The translations under genes and the position numbers were made by a program. 64,000 bases of DNA. It comes from Aplectana chamaeleonis. Its lineage: Eukaryota > Nematoda > Chromadorea > Rhabditida > Cosmocercidae. The notes under the pieces were generated by a model, which was not told the DNA's origin, did not search any database, and worked only from the letters and a program-made list of their open reading frames with translations. Shown piece after piece: positions 27,748 through 37,657 of the stretch (its first letter is position 1; every line of letters starts with the position of its first letter). The stretch spans positions 372,001 through 436,000 of the forward strand of contig JAPDOI010000439.1 of assembly GCA_029168955.1 (NCBI GenBank), read 5' to 3'.

Positions 27748-27828
27748 AGGCACTCTGGAGGCAATCTCGTCCGCGCCGAGGGGCGGAGTCGGGCCGCCCA
27801 ACTGGGACACGCCCACCCGAGAGTGCCT
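27748..27828. repeat. GC-rich hairpin module in the right TIR arm
   Basis: Inverted partner of the block at 25,007-25,087, again bounded by AGGCACTCT and AGAGTGCCT. The outer half differs between arms: CCCAACTGGGACACGCCCAC here against the GGGCGGAGCCAGAGAGGCGG type on the left. The sequence just outside (CCTCTTCTGGCGCTC) recurs in the right TIR of the element at 62,306-62,629. Confidence 0.5.
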
Positions 27829-27909
27829 CTTCTGGCGCTCCCCTATTCGAAGACTAGTAACTATTAATAATATATTAAGTTCTGTTCTAAGATATGATCC
27901 ATAATAAAT

Positions 27910-28859
27910 TCAGCTTCTCCTTGAAGCTGACAAGATCAGAACCTGATAGGATCGCAATAACACATTCCAATCTCAATGCTGGCCTTGAAACCAGAAAAAT
28001 GAAAATTTTAGTCTTAAGAGTGAATTTTGAAATTTTCAAGTTTCAGCTTCTCCTTGAAGCTGACAAGATCAGAACCTGAAAGGATCGCAATAACACATTC
28101 CAACCTCATGACTGGCCTTAAAACAGAAAATTGAAAGTTTTAGTCTTAAAAATGAATTTTGAAATTTTCAAGTTTCAGCTTCTCCTTGAAGCTGACAAGA
28201 GCAGAACCTGAAAGGATCGCAATAACACATTCCAACCTCATGACTGGCCTTAAAACAGAAAATTGAAAATTTTAGTCTTAAGAATGAATTTTGAAATTTT
28301 CAAGTTTAAGCTTCTCCTTGAAGCTGACAAGATCAGAACCTGATAGGATCGCAATAACACATTCCAATCTCAATGCTGGCCTTGAAACCAGAAAAATGAA
28401 AATTTTAGTCTTAAGAGTGAATTTTGAAATTTTCAAGTTTCAGCTTCTCCTTGAAGCTGACAAGAGCAGAACCTGAAAGGATCGCAATAACACATTCCAA
28501 CCTCATGACTGGCCTTGAAACCCGAAAAATGAAAATTTTAGTCTTAAGAATGAATTTTGAAATTTTCAAGTTTCAGCTTCTCCTTGAAGCTGAAAAGATC
28601 ATAACCTGATAGGATCGCAATAGCACATTCCAATCTCAATGCTGGCCTTGAAACCAGAAAAATGAAAATTTTAGTCTTAAGAATGAATTTTGAAATTTTC
28701 AAGTTTCAGCTTCTCCTTGAAGCTGACAAGAGCAGAACCTGAAAGGATCGCAATAACACATTCCAACCTCATGACTGGCCTTGAAACCCGAAAAATGAAA
28801 ATTTTAGTCTTAAGAGTGAATTTTGAAGTTTTCAAGTTTCAGCTTCTGCTTGAAGCTGA
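27910..28859 (-). repeat. Inverted block of the 133-bp satellite, seven monomers
   Basis: The satellite of 1-22,612 reappears in the opposite orientation. The block starts exactly at TCAGCTTC of one hairpin and ends exactly at GAAGCTGA of another. Its length, 950 bp, is seven monomers plus one extra 21-bp hairpin. Both flanks change abruptly to unrelated sequence. The monomers include the same variants as the main array (loop G and C types, CATTGAG type), so it derives from that array or a sister array. Confidence 0.95.
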
Positions 28860-28976
28860 AAGTTCAAAACTGGTGTCCCAGATCAGTACAATCAGCGTCT
28901 CGGCCGCTCAGTAAAGTAAGAGAATAAAACGCTGTCATTTTGGAAGATGTTTTCAAAGTTTCAAATGGGAAGCGTT

Positions 28977-30531
28977 AAGATATGGTAAAAGCTGATCGTC
29001 AAAGACCTGGCCGAGCACAACGAGAGACAGGTGTTTCAGCATGGATTCAGAAAAATGCATTCCACCACGACAGCTTTGTTAGAAATTACGAGCTATGCAA
29101 TTGATGGTTTCAACGCGTATAAGCCGGAAAGAACTGTAGCAGCTGCCTTGGATCTCACTAAGGCTTTCGACACAGTGAATCTTGGTATCTTATCAAACAA
29201 CTTACTGGAGTCATCAATCCCGCCATGGCAAAAGCGCTGGATAGCTGCATTCACTAAGGGAAGACGGGCTAGAGTGATGTTCCAGAATCATGTCTCAAAC
29301 AGCATTCCGATTGCAGCTGGAGTCCCACAGGGCGGCGTAATGTCGCCTGCTCTCTTCAGTCTGTACCTCGAAGATATGCCCGCCCCACCCCAAGACATCA
29401 AGGTGGTCGCTTACGCTGATGATATGACTGTCTTGTGTCGTGATCGGGACATAAATGTGGCCGCCGCTAAGATTAACGGGTACTTGACCGCACTGAAAAA
29501 GCTTCTTCGACCCGCAAAATGCTGAAGATTTCTGCGTCAAAGTCATCGGTATCCGTACTCACAACGGACCCATCTGAACACAGCGCACATCCGTATGTCG
29601 TATGGAATGGAGATCGTTTGCCTGCCGCCCGCTTCCCAAAACTTCTCGGACTCGTACTCGATCCATCGCTCAAATTCCATAAGAACACGGAACAGAAGCA
29701 GGCTATCGTTAAAGCGAATCTTAACGTGCTTAGAGCCCTGGGCGGTACAACATGGGGTAGTAGCAAAGAAACCATTATTACAACGTATAAGGCTATTCTC
29801 CAGCCTGCACTGGAATACGGCGCCCCAGTTTGGCAGCATCTAGTTTCGGAATCCTCTTGGACTAAGATGCAACGCATACAGAATGCGGCTCTTCGAATCG
29901 CCACCGGGTGTGCAAGAAGTTCCCCGGTCGATCACTTGCATGCTGAGTCCCGCTTATTACCAGTAAGGAGCACTGTGAGCTCCAGGCCCAACAATTTTTC
30001 ATCAACATTGTCAAACAACCAAATCACCCCCTCTTGAGAGTGCTAAACCCCGTCAGAGAAAGAAAGATCAGAAAGCCATTCGCCGATGCTCCCAGCAAAG
30101 TCAATCTGCAGAGATGGCACGACTCACAGCAAGAACGACTCCGTCTATTGCGCGAGGAGCATACTCAGTTTGTACGGTGTCATCTGGAAAAGGCGGTCAT
30201 TAATCCCATATTGGGGGTAGTGCCGCCCCAAGTCTGCACATCCGAGGCTCAACTCGGAAGAAGGGCCAGGTGCACGCTCGCATCATTACGCTGTGGTCAC
30301 TCTACAATGCTAATGTCTTATGTCAGCAGGATTGACAGCAGTAAATCTGATGTGTGCCCGGACTGCGGTACCATCGGCCACGATACCGCACATTTATTCA
30401 ACTGTCCGGAGAGACCTACCACGCTGACCGTAATGGACTTGTGGACGAATCCGTTACTGGTCGCCCAGTTCCTCAACCTATGACAAAACCCTCAATGTGG
30501 CTGCAAAGAAGAAGAAGAAGAAGATATGGTA
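28977..30531 (+). mobile_element. 5'-truncated Jockey/I-group LINE with 11-bp target-site duplication
   Basis: A non-LTR retrotransposon copy of 1,533 bp (28,988-30,520) ending in a (GAA)n tail. It is flanked by AAGATATGGTA at 28,977-28,987 and 30,521-30,531. Part of the AAG is ambiguous with the tail, but ATATGGTA is unequivocal. The insertion begins inside the reverse transcriptase domain, as expected for aborted target-primed reverse transcription. A shorter copy of the same family, also with an 11-bp duplication, lies at 51,031-51,512 on the other strand. Confidence 0.9.
28989..30483 (+). pseudogene. Reverse transcriptase / C-terminal region of the LINE, two frameshifts
   Basis: The polymerase core is readable in the first frame (28,989-29,525). 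It contains QHGFRKMHST (finger region), ALDLTKAFDTVN (first catalytic Asp), GVPQGGVMSP and VAYADDMTV (the YADD catalytic pair). The frame changes near 29,515 into 29,519-29,960, which carries the thumb region with LGLVLDPSLKFHKN and LQPALEYGAPVW. It changes again near 29,965 into a frame ending at 30,483 that carries the C-terminal cysteine cluster CPDCG, GHDTAHLFNCP. No upstream endonuclease or ORF1 is present. The catalytic aspartates remain, but truncation and two shifts make it non-functional. The motif order fits the I/Jockey/R1 group of LINEs; exact clade not determined. Confidence 0.88.
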
Positions 30532-30799
30532 GCTTGAGAATGAAGCTCAGGCCTGCTGAAGCTCAATTGCCGAATTTCAGTCTCACTGGTCCTGATAGCA
30601 GCCCGAAACGGAGTTCAACCCGATTCGCCGCCGGCGCGACACCTCTCGCCGCGACTGCGGCGTCGGCGATTTGCTGTCTGTGAGAGGCGGAGGGCAATTA
30701 GCGACCGCCTCACCATAAAACGTACCCACTGGTACTGGCGGCAAACCCTTTTTGGGTGCCTCTTGGCCGCCCCCCCCTGATCTACCCTAACGCTTGCAA

Positions 30800-31577
30800 T
30801 CAATTCACTCTTATCACAATACCACTCCATTTCTCTCTATTGGCCAACCATGCTTCTTATCATTCAAAAGTTTCACCGGACTCACACACAGACACACAGA
30901 CACACATTTTAAAATTCACAAAATTTTCCATATCTCGAGAACCAAAAAGCGGGTTTTTTCTGAAATTTGGGCAGTGTTAAAGGCAGTGTTCACGAAGAAA
31001 AAGTTTCCCATTTTTGGCTAAAACGTAAGCTTTGGGTCCCCATAAGAAGATTAAGAACGGAAGTGCGACGAAAAACGGTCGGTAAGTGGGTGAAAATCTC
31101 GTGGACCAGCCGAACCATTGGGCCACTCCGCCCACGTCCTATAACAGTTGCCCTGAATTTGTGGTTAAGTGAGCGGTGGTTTCGGATCAAAAGCCCCGTT
31201 CTTCCCTTCATTCTCAACGTCTCTCTTTACTCAGGTCAGCTCGCACACACCGGCTGCAAAAAACGGGAGTTACAAGCCTCGGACAACTCGTCCACAATTT
31301 TCCCTTGCTGAATTTCGAGGGGCCATAACTCCGTTTCCAGGGGTCTTGTACTATTCCAGGGACATCATTGGAATCAGCATGGGACCGTTTTCAAGATAGG
31401 CGGAAAAACAGAAAAACGACTTTTATCGTGAACACTGCCTTTAAGAACCTTTACTGGTCTACATTTTGTTAAAATGCCAAGTTCGGACCTATCTTCCAAA
31501 CCGAGATTCTGTAACGAGGGGTTTGCGCAGAAGCAATCCTTTTCCAAATTAGGTGCGCGCTTCGCGCGCACCACATT
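30800..31577 (+). mobile_element. CA-rich interspersed repeat, copy 1, split by a TTAA MITE
   Basis: The halves 30,800-30,980 and 31,441-31,577 together match the element at 53,445-53,885. Shared blocks in order are TCTTATCAC, CACTCCATTT, CTTCTTATCA, a CA run, ATTTTAAAATT, ATATCTCGAGA, TCTGAAATTTGGG, then (after the insertion) GAACC, TTACTG, GATTCTG, GCGCAGAAGCAATCCTTTTC and a GTGCGCGC/GCGCGCAC hairpin at the 3' end. Copy 2 lacks the insertion. Family unknown to me. Confidence 0.75.
30977..31444. mobile_element. TTAA-flanked MITE (piggyBac-like), complete
   Basis: The element spans 30,981-31,440 (460 bp), with 15-bp perfect terminal inverted repeats AGGCAGTGTTCACGA/TCGTGAACACTGCCT and TTAA on both sides (30,977-30,980 and 31,441-31,444). 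The related empty site in the CA-rich repeat at 53.75 kb reads ATGTTGAGAACC where this copy has GTGTTAA, the insertion, then TTAAGAACC. The insertion therefore duplicated exactly four bases. A TTAA duplication is the hallmark of piggyBac-class transposition. No transposase is encoded. Confidence 0.88.
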
Positions 31578-31586
31578 AAGTCAAGA

Positions 31587-31842
31587 TACAGGACATAAAA
31601 CGGCCAATGTCTCACCGTCGACTGCGTACCACGCGCTGCGCGACCGCACGCGCGTCGGAAGCAGACGGGTTTTGGCCGCCGCGCGACGAGTTTTGGCCGC
31701 CGCGCGATCGCTCTACGGCCGCCGCGCGGCGGCCGGAACTCATCGCGCGGCGGCCAAAACTCGTCTGCTTCCGACGCATGTGCGGTCGCGCAGCGCGTGG
31801 TACGCAGTCGACGGTGAGATATTGGCCGTTTTATGGCCTGTA
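31587..31842. mobile_element. GC-rich hairpin element, 256 bp
   Basis: An almost complete palindrome. The outer ends are TACAGGACATAAAACGGCC and its inverse GGCCGTTTTATGGCCTGTA. Inner matching blocks are CACCGTCGACTGCGTACCA, GCGCTGCGCGACCGCA and GTCGGAAGCAGACG. The centre is built from GGCCGCCGCGCGGCGGCC and repeats of TTTTGGCCGCCGCGCG. It codes for nothing and would fold into one long stem. Confidence 0.8.
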
Positions 31843-31931
31843 GATAAGATGGATAGGATAGGGTAGATAGATAGTACACATTCGATAACGAGTCGTCCGA
31901 CGTCGGTCGGGCAACTGTGAAAGGGGCTTTA
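31843..31931. mobile_element. Partial copy of the GTCCGACGTCGG MITE
   Basis: GATAAGATGGATAG through CGAGTCGTCCGACGTCGG to GTGAAAGGGGCTTTA matches the right half and centre of the complete 146-bp MITE at 52,416-52,561. The left half is missing. The GC-rich hairpin at 31,587-31,842 lies in its place. Confidence 0.65.
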
Positions 31932-31937
31932 GGGTCT

Positions 31938-32670
31938 ATTCATACTTCCAACCTCTCGCTCTGAAGCGGCTCGCTCGGAAAAAGAGGTGAGTATGAATGA
32001 AAACACGACCTCCCGTTTCTCCCGCTCCGCCAGTGAGGCCCCGGTCATAGTTAGATGAGCCGACGTATCCAGCCCGGTCGATACACATAGAAAGCATTGG
32101 AAATGGGATGCAAAAATCACTCGGTGTATCCCCCGCACCCCCAACACCCCCAACACCCACCCGGTCGATACTTATGAACAACATGGTGAGGTGAAGCTGA
32201 GAAAATCACTCGGTGTATCCTCCGCACCCCAACACCCCCGCACCCCGGTCGATACGTATGTTTAAAATGATTGAGTGAGGTTGAGAAAATCACTCAATGT
32301 ATCCGACGCGGTCGATATCCATGCAATACGTGGATGAGAAAATCACCGGGTGGGCGGGTCGATGATAAAACATTGCGTATCACTAGAAAGCTAACCTTAC
32401 TGCTACCTCCTTTACTTCACCATACTCTCCTTCACTATTTCTCTGAACAGGTGCAATCCTGTTGGCCACGTAATCATCGTCATATCTAGTTGGATGCACC
32501 GAGTGATTTTCTCAACCTCACTCCATCATTTTAAACATACGTATCGACCGGGGTGGTGTTGGGGGGTGCGGGGGGTGTTGGGGGGTGCGGGGGGGGGGGG
32601 TGTTGGGGGGTGCGGGGGGGATACAGATGCAAATAGCACCAACTATGACCGGGGCCTGAAGTATGAATGC
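31938..32670. mobile_element. Foldback element with C-rich and G-rich simple repeats
   Basis: The outer ends ATTCATACTT and AAGTATGAAT are inverted, followed inward by AGGCCCCGGTCATAGTT and its inverse AACTATGACCGGGGCCT. Inside, CCCGGTCGATAC recurs at about 32,072, 32,160 and 32,242, with its inverse GTATCGACCGGGG at 32,541. A C-rich strand (CCCCCAACACCC) on the left pairs with a G-rich tract on the right. There is no coding content. The G-run at 32,548-32,631 has clear G-quadruplex potential. Confidence 0.7.
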
Positions 32671-33062
32671 TCCAGAGACATCGCCATGGCAGAGCAAGAG
32701 GGGCGGAAAATCGGTGGGTTTGTTTCTAGAAATGAAGCGATGCGGGTGGTGCTTGACAAGTTTGATAAGATATGTTGGTTTTTTTACACAAGGTGCTGAG
32801 TTGATCGCAAAACGCTTGGCTCCGGGCGAGATTGAACCAGCATATTCCCTTTCCGGGGAGCGCCTTATCGCACTGCACCACCGGAGCCCCAGCGCCGCTC
32901 TCACTCAACTGCTCGGTAAATCTTCACCGAAGCAATCATCCTTTCACCCGCATAACGGTTTTCACCCGCATATGTTGGTTTTGTTGTACTCTGCCAATTC
33001 GAGACATGATGCCTCGGCACAAAAGACTTGATGCTCATGTACAAGTCGGCATGAAGTCCTAA

Positions 33063-34950
33063 TTTGCAGCGCGCGCCAAGCGCCGGGGAACGTGTGCAGG
33101 ACCCAAGTAGAAGTGCGCCAAGCGACGAGCAACGTATGCGGGACCCAACTTGAACTGTGCTGAGCGCCGGGGAACGTGTGCGACACCCAATTAGAAGTGC
33201 GCCAAGCGCCGGGGAACGTGTGCAGGACCCAAGTAAAAGTGCGCTGAGCGCCGGGAAATGTGTGCGGGTCGCAACTAGAAGTGCGCCAAGTGCCGGAGAA
33301 CGTGTGCGGGACCCAACTAGAAGTGCGCCAAGCATCGAAAACGTGTGTGGGACCGAACTATAAGTGCGCCAAGCACTTATGGAATGTATGCGGGACGCAT
33401 CTAGAAGTGCGCCAAGCACCGAAAACGTGTGTGGAACCGAACTATAAGTGTGCCAATCGCCGGGGAATGTATGCGGGACGCATCTAGAAGTGTGCCAAGT
33501 GCCGGGGAACGTGTGCGGGATCCAAATTTATGTGCACCAAAAGCCGGGGAACGTGTTCGCGACCCAAATAAAAGTGTGCCAAGCGACGGGAAACGTGTGA
33601 GGGACCCAAACAGAAGTGCGCCACGCGCCGGGGAACGTGTGCAGAACCCAAGTAGAAGTGCGCCAAGCGCCGGGCTACGCATGCGGGACCCAAAAAGAAG
33701 TGCGCCAAGCGGCGAAGAACGCGTGCAGGACACATCTAGAAGTGCGCCAAGCGCCGGGGAACGTGTGCGGAGCCCAAGTGGAAGTGCGCCAAGCGCCGGG
33801 CAACGTATGCGGGACCCAACTAGTACTGTGCTGAGCGCCGGGGAACGTGTTCGGGACCCAACTAGAAGTGCGCCAAGCATCGAAAACGTGTGTGGAACCG
33901 AACTATAAGTGTACCAATCGCCGGGGAACGTATGCGGGACGCATCTAGAAGTGCGCCACGCGCCGGGGAACGCGTGCGGAGCCCAAGTGGAAGTGCGCCA
34001 TGCGCCGGGCAACGTATGCGGGACCCAACTAGAACTGTGCTGAGCGCCGGGAAACGTGTTCGGGACCCAATTAGGAGTGCGCCGAGCGCCAGGAACGTGT
34101 TCGGACCAAGAGCCGGAGAACGTGTGCGGGACCTATCTACAAGTGCGCCAAGCGCCGGGAAGGTGTGCGGGACCCAAATTTAAGTGCGCCAAGCGCCGGG
34201 GAACGTGTGCAGAACACAAGTAGAACTGTGCTGAGCGCCGGGGAACGTTTACGGTACCCAAATAGCAAATAGGAGTGCGCCAAGCGCCGGAGAACGTGTG
34301 CGGTGCCCAACTGGAAGTGGGCCAAACCCCACAGAACGTGTGCGGGACCCAACCAAAAGTGCGCCAAGCGCCGGGGAACGTGTTCGCGACCCAACTAAAA
34401 GTGTGCCAAGCAACGGGGAACATGTGCGGGACCCCAAATAAAAAGCGCCGAGCGCCGGAGAAAGTGTCCGGGACCCAAGTAGAAGTGCGCCAAGCGCCGG
34501 GCAACGCATGCGGGACCCAACCAGAAGTGCGCCAAGCGCCGAAGAACGCGTGCAGGACACATCTAGAAGTGCGCCAAGCGCCGGCGAACGTGTGCAGGAC
34601 CCAAGTAAAAGTGCGGTGAGCGTGGGGAAATGTGTGCGGGTCGCATCTAGAAGTGCGCTGAGCGCCGGGGAACGTGTGCGGGATCTAACTGGGAACGCGC
34701 CAAGCGCCAGGGAACGTGTGTGGGACCCAACTTCGGGTGCGCCAAGCGCCGAGCAAAGCGTGAGGGACCCAACTGGGAGTGCGCCAAGCGCCGGGGAACG
34801 TGTGCGGGACCGAACTGGGAGTGCGCCAAGCGCCGGGGAAAGTGTGTGGGACTCGACTTAAAAAGCGCCAAGCGCCGGGGAAAGAGGGCGGGACCCAACT
34901 GGAAGTGCGCCAAGCGTTACGGATCGTGTGTTCGACCCAACTGGGAGGAC
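33063..34950 (+). repeat. 42-bp minisatellite array A, about 45 units
   Basis: Tandem repeat with unit GCGCCAAGCGCCGGGGAACG followed by TGTGCGGGACCCAACTAGAAGT. Units differ by substitutions and occasional shortened copies, for example near 33,360 and 34,085. Since 42 is divisible by 3, several frames stay open on both strands and yield 14-residue peptide repeats. I regard these as by-products of the period. Each 42-bp unit looks like two diverged 21-bp halves related to the array at 56,560-62,270. Confidence 0.95.
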
Positions 34951-35174
34951 CGGCAAGGGAGTGAAAATCGAAAACGCGGTTGTGATTTAACCGCTCATCT
35001 AACCGTTATTGGGTTCGGAAACCATGAAAAAGGGTGTGAACTGTGGTGGTGCTAGAAGGGGTGGGCAAGTGTTATGCAAGAGGGGTCCACTACACAACTG
35101 CATGAACATTTGAAAGGTCATATCTGAGGGTGTAATGTGCCTTTAAAAGAAAACCTTTGCTAAAATAAAGTGAA
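34951..35174. other. Short unassigned spacer
   Basis: Sequence between the minisatellite and the first giant palindrome. It contains GATTTAACCGCTCATCTAACCG and a purine-rich run but no open frame of note and no repeat that I can match elsewhere in the window. Confidence 0.4.
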
Positions 35175-35880
35175 ATTATCTAACTGTTTTGCTTTGCTAC
35201 GGGTTAGTATGATTTGGAAATGAAACATTTGTGAGAAACTCGTTAAAAGAAGTGAAATGTCTTATGCTACTGATTTGGCATGGGAATAAACTCGAAAGAA
35301 GCGCTCAAAACTCAGTGAAATGATTCATCGTTGATTTGGCTGTGCACTTGTTTACTAAACAACAAAAATTGAGTGTGACATCGAAAAACCAAATCACGCA
35401 CTTCTTACTGAGCATTTATGTATTCGTGTGACAGCATTCCTCTTAGTTGACGACATTCGCATAAACACACTACGTGATGTTATTTCCACTTTCATTAATT
35501 GATAGTCAATCGGAAGCGAACGCGTCAAATAATTTAGTTATGCTTGAAAATCAATATTTCCGAATGATTGAGGTGGGAGACGCAACATAATTTTGCAAGG
35601 ACCTGAGACTTGTTAACCTAAACTGCAAGCGTTAGGTTGATTTCAGAAGAGAAGTGCGTGATTTGGTTTTCCAATGTCACACTCAATTTTTGTTGTTTAG
35701 TAAACAAGTGCACAGCCAAATCAACGATGAATCATTTCACTGAGTTTTTAGCGCTTCTTTCGAGTTTATTCCCATGCCAAATCAGTACCATATGACATTT
35801 CACTTCTTTTAACGAGTTTCTCACAAATGTTTCATTTCCAAATCATACTAACCCGTAGCAAAGCAAAACAGTTAGATAAT
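35175..35880. mobile_element. Giant palindromic MITE, copy 1 (706 bp)
   Basis: The left arm, 35,175-35,410, is the near-perfect inverse of 35,645-35,880. Ends are ATTATCTAAC/GTTAGATAAT. Each arm carries spaced GATTTGG boxes and ends inward in CAAATCACGCAC (inverse GTGCGTGATTTG). The roughly 230-bp loop has no coding frame. The same family occurs at 51,686-52,292: arms and part of the loop (AATTATGTTG, then CTCCCACC) are shared. Confidence 0.9.
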
Positions 35881-35889
35881 TAAATTTCA

Positions 35890-35936
35890 TAACCAGTCGT
35901 CCGACGTCGGCCGGCAAACTATGAAAGGGGCTCTAG
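35890..35936. mobile_element. End fragment of the GTCCGACGTCGG MITE
   Basis: AGTCGTCCGACGTCGGCCGG through GAAAGGGGCTCTAG matches the right terminal repeat of the MITE complete at 52,416-52,561. No partner end is visible nearby, so it is a solo terminus. Confidence 0.55.
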
Positions 35937-36169
35937 AGAATGCTGGCTGCTTTGAGAGCAAAATAGAAAACGGATGAGCAAACACTTATGAAAATCTCGT
36001 TAATTATGTAGGGGCCGGCCGACACCTATAACTAGCAGTCGTGGCTTGTGTTTGTGCGTTTTTTCCTGCGAATTTTCACTTTTTTCACTTATTTTCACTT
36101 TTGCCATTACCAGTACTACATTTTCATGAGGGTAGCTTGAACATTGTTTTTATCGCGAAATCTGCCTTC

Positions 36170-36480
36170 AAGTAACTGCCCTCCGCAGAAGTTTTTCAAC
36201 AACTTAACATCCACTATTCCAACAACTTAACGATTGCCTCGCTAAGTTGTCGATAAGGCGTCGGAGCGTTGTAGGAAGGCGCTTCTGAACTTGTCCAAGG
36301 GTAGGCCTCAACTTGACCTAGAGTAGGTCTCTAGTTGTTGAAAGCCGGTTCCAGCAACTTGTTGCCTCCTCATTATCAAGTAAAAAACCTCCTTTCAACT
36401 ACTTGTCGGTCATCTACTATCAAGTTAGACAGCTCTTTCTGACAGCTTGTTGCGCTCCGATCAACAACTTTTCAACAAGT
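36170..36480. repeat. Degenerate stretch rich in CAACTT/AAGTTG words
   Basis: Variants of CAACAACTT, CAACTTGTT, TCAACAACTT and their inverses recur irregularly, with GTAGG and CCTC words between them. No fixed period is evident. It may be an eroded tandem or inverted repeat next to the foldback element that follows. Confidence 0.3.
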
Positions 36481-36505
36481 CTTCACCCTCTCTTTGAAAG
36501 CACTG

Positions 36506-37065
36506 TTCACGATAAACTTCGTCCTTGATTTCCGAATGAAAAACAATTGTGGTAGCCCACAGAAGCAGAACAGTGTTGAAAAAAAAAACTGTTTCGAAAG
36601 CCTTCCCAGAGGTAAAAACGGTTTGGAAGATTATCCCAGTGGGCAAGGCCGGCCTCCTTGAGTCTAGTTGTTGTCATAAACACCGACACGGCTCTATCAC
36701 TGCCACGCTTTGACCTGTAACCATCAGCAGTTTTTATATTGAAATAGGCGATGGATTGGACAGATTTTTGCCTGACGAAGATTTCCGGATGTTTTCGACA
36801 ATTTATTCTCCAATCTAATGTTTTTTTCAAGGGAAAACCATCGCCTATGATCGCAGGTCAAAGCGTGGAAGTGGTAGAGACGTGTCGGTGTCGATGACAT
36901 CAACTGGACCCAAGGAGGCCGGCTTCGCCCACTGGGTTAATCTTCAAACCCGTTTTCAGCTTCTAGGAAAGCTTTTAAATCCATTCTTTCAGCACTGTTC
37001 TGCTTCTGGGGGCTACCACCATTGTTTTCAAAGAGAACTCAAGCACGAAACTTGTCGTGAACTAG
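36506..37065. mobile_element. Foldback element, about 560 bp
   Basis: The left arm, 36,506-36,760, returns inverted at 36,835-37,065. Matching blocks are GTTCACGA, CAGAAGCAGAACAGTG, GGCCGGCCTCCTTG/CAAGGAGGCCGGC, CACGCTTTGACCTG/CAGGTCAAAGCGTG and GGCGATGG/CCATCGCC. The loop is about 75 bp. The small frames over this segment are shadows of the palindrome. Confidence 0.8.
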
Positions 37066-37141
37066 TTAAACACTTCCATCAAACTACTTTTTCCCACTTA
37101 TCAACAAGAATACACTATACTATTGGCCACGGACTAGGTTA

Positions 37142-37241
37142 GAATCATCCACTAAATGAACCTCTTTCCGCGAAGGCTCGAGTTATGGAAAGTTTTACCC
37201 TTACTGACACTCGGGAGGAAAATTCATTTATCGGATGATTC
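37142..37241. mobile_element. 100-bp MITE
   Basis: The terminal inverted repeat GAATCATCCACTAAATGAA pairs with TTCATTTATCGGATGATTC (two mismatches over 19 bp). The short interior has no coding frame. Confidence 0.6.
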
Positions 37242-37373
37242 GGAACCATTCGATGCCCGGGTATAGAACACACCACCTGCGAGAGGATACAAAATCACAG
37301 GAGAATATTTTATCAATAATTAAATGGATCACAAATACCCTCTGAGCATACAAGATCGACTAAAGTTATCATT

Positions 37374-37657
37374 TTAAAGGCAGTGTTCACGATAGAAATC
37401 GTGTTTCTGTTTTTCCGCCTATCTCGAAAACGGCCCATGCTGATTCCAATGATGTCTCTGAAATCGTACAAGACCTTCTGGAAACGGAGTTATGGTCCCT
37501 CAAACATTGAGCTAAGGAACCATGGTGGACGAGTTGTCCGAGGCTTGTAACTTCCGTCTTTTGCAGCCGATGTATGCGACCTGACCTGAGTAAAGAGAGA
37601 AGTTGAGAATGAAGGGAAGAACGGGGCTAATGATTGGAAATCATCGCTCATCTCACG
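37374..37657. mobile_element. TTAA MITE, second copy, one end only
   Basis: Starts with TTAA then AGGCAGTGTTCACGA, and for about 280 bp follows the inverse of 31,160-31,440 (CGCCTATCTCGAAAACGG, GGAAACGGAGTTATGG, GACGAGTTGTCCGAGGCTTG, GAATGAAGGGAAGAACGGGG). The similarity stops near 37,657, and no second terminal repeat or TTAA is found there. It is a truncated copy in reverse orientation to the first. Confidence 0.85.

Larger units (their letters stand above)
24984..27857. mobile_element. Long-TIR (foldback) element, arms about 330 bp
   Basis: The left arm, about 24,984-25,320, is found inverted at about 27,505-27,857. Matching landmarks run in order through both arms: CTATTCGAA at the outer edge, a GC-rich block with CCGACTCCGCCCCTCGGCGC, GATTGCCTCCAGAGTGCCT, CTCACTGTATTTCT, TCAACCCCAATG, CTAACTCATGAGAGTTTTC and GACCAGCAATA. 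The arms have diverged by substitutions and small indels, so the insertion is not recent. The 2.2-kb interior is AT-rich and codes for nothing recognisable, so the element is non-autonomous or decayed. Confidence 0.75.

Noticed and set aside
29295..29904. Minus-strand frames of 83-143 codons over the LINE
   Set aside because: They are antisense to clear reverse transcriptase motifs.
33157..34861. Frames of 100-203 codons over array A, and the 357-codon frame 52,672-53,745 over array B and the CA run
   Set aside because: The 42-bp and CA repeats have no in-frame stops in several frames at once. The translations are pure repeat shadows (APSAGERVRDPT, SWVPTTFPGAL, HTHTHT).
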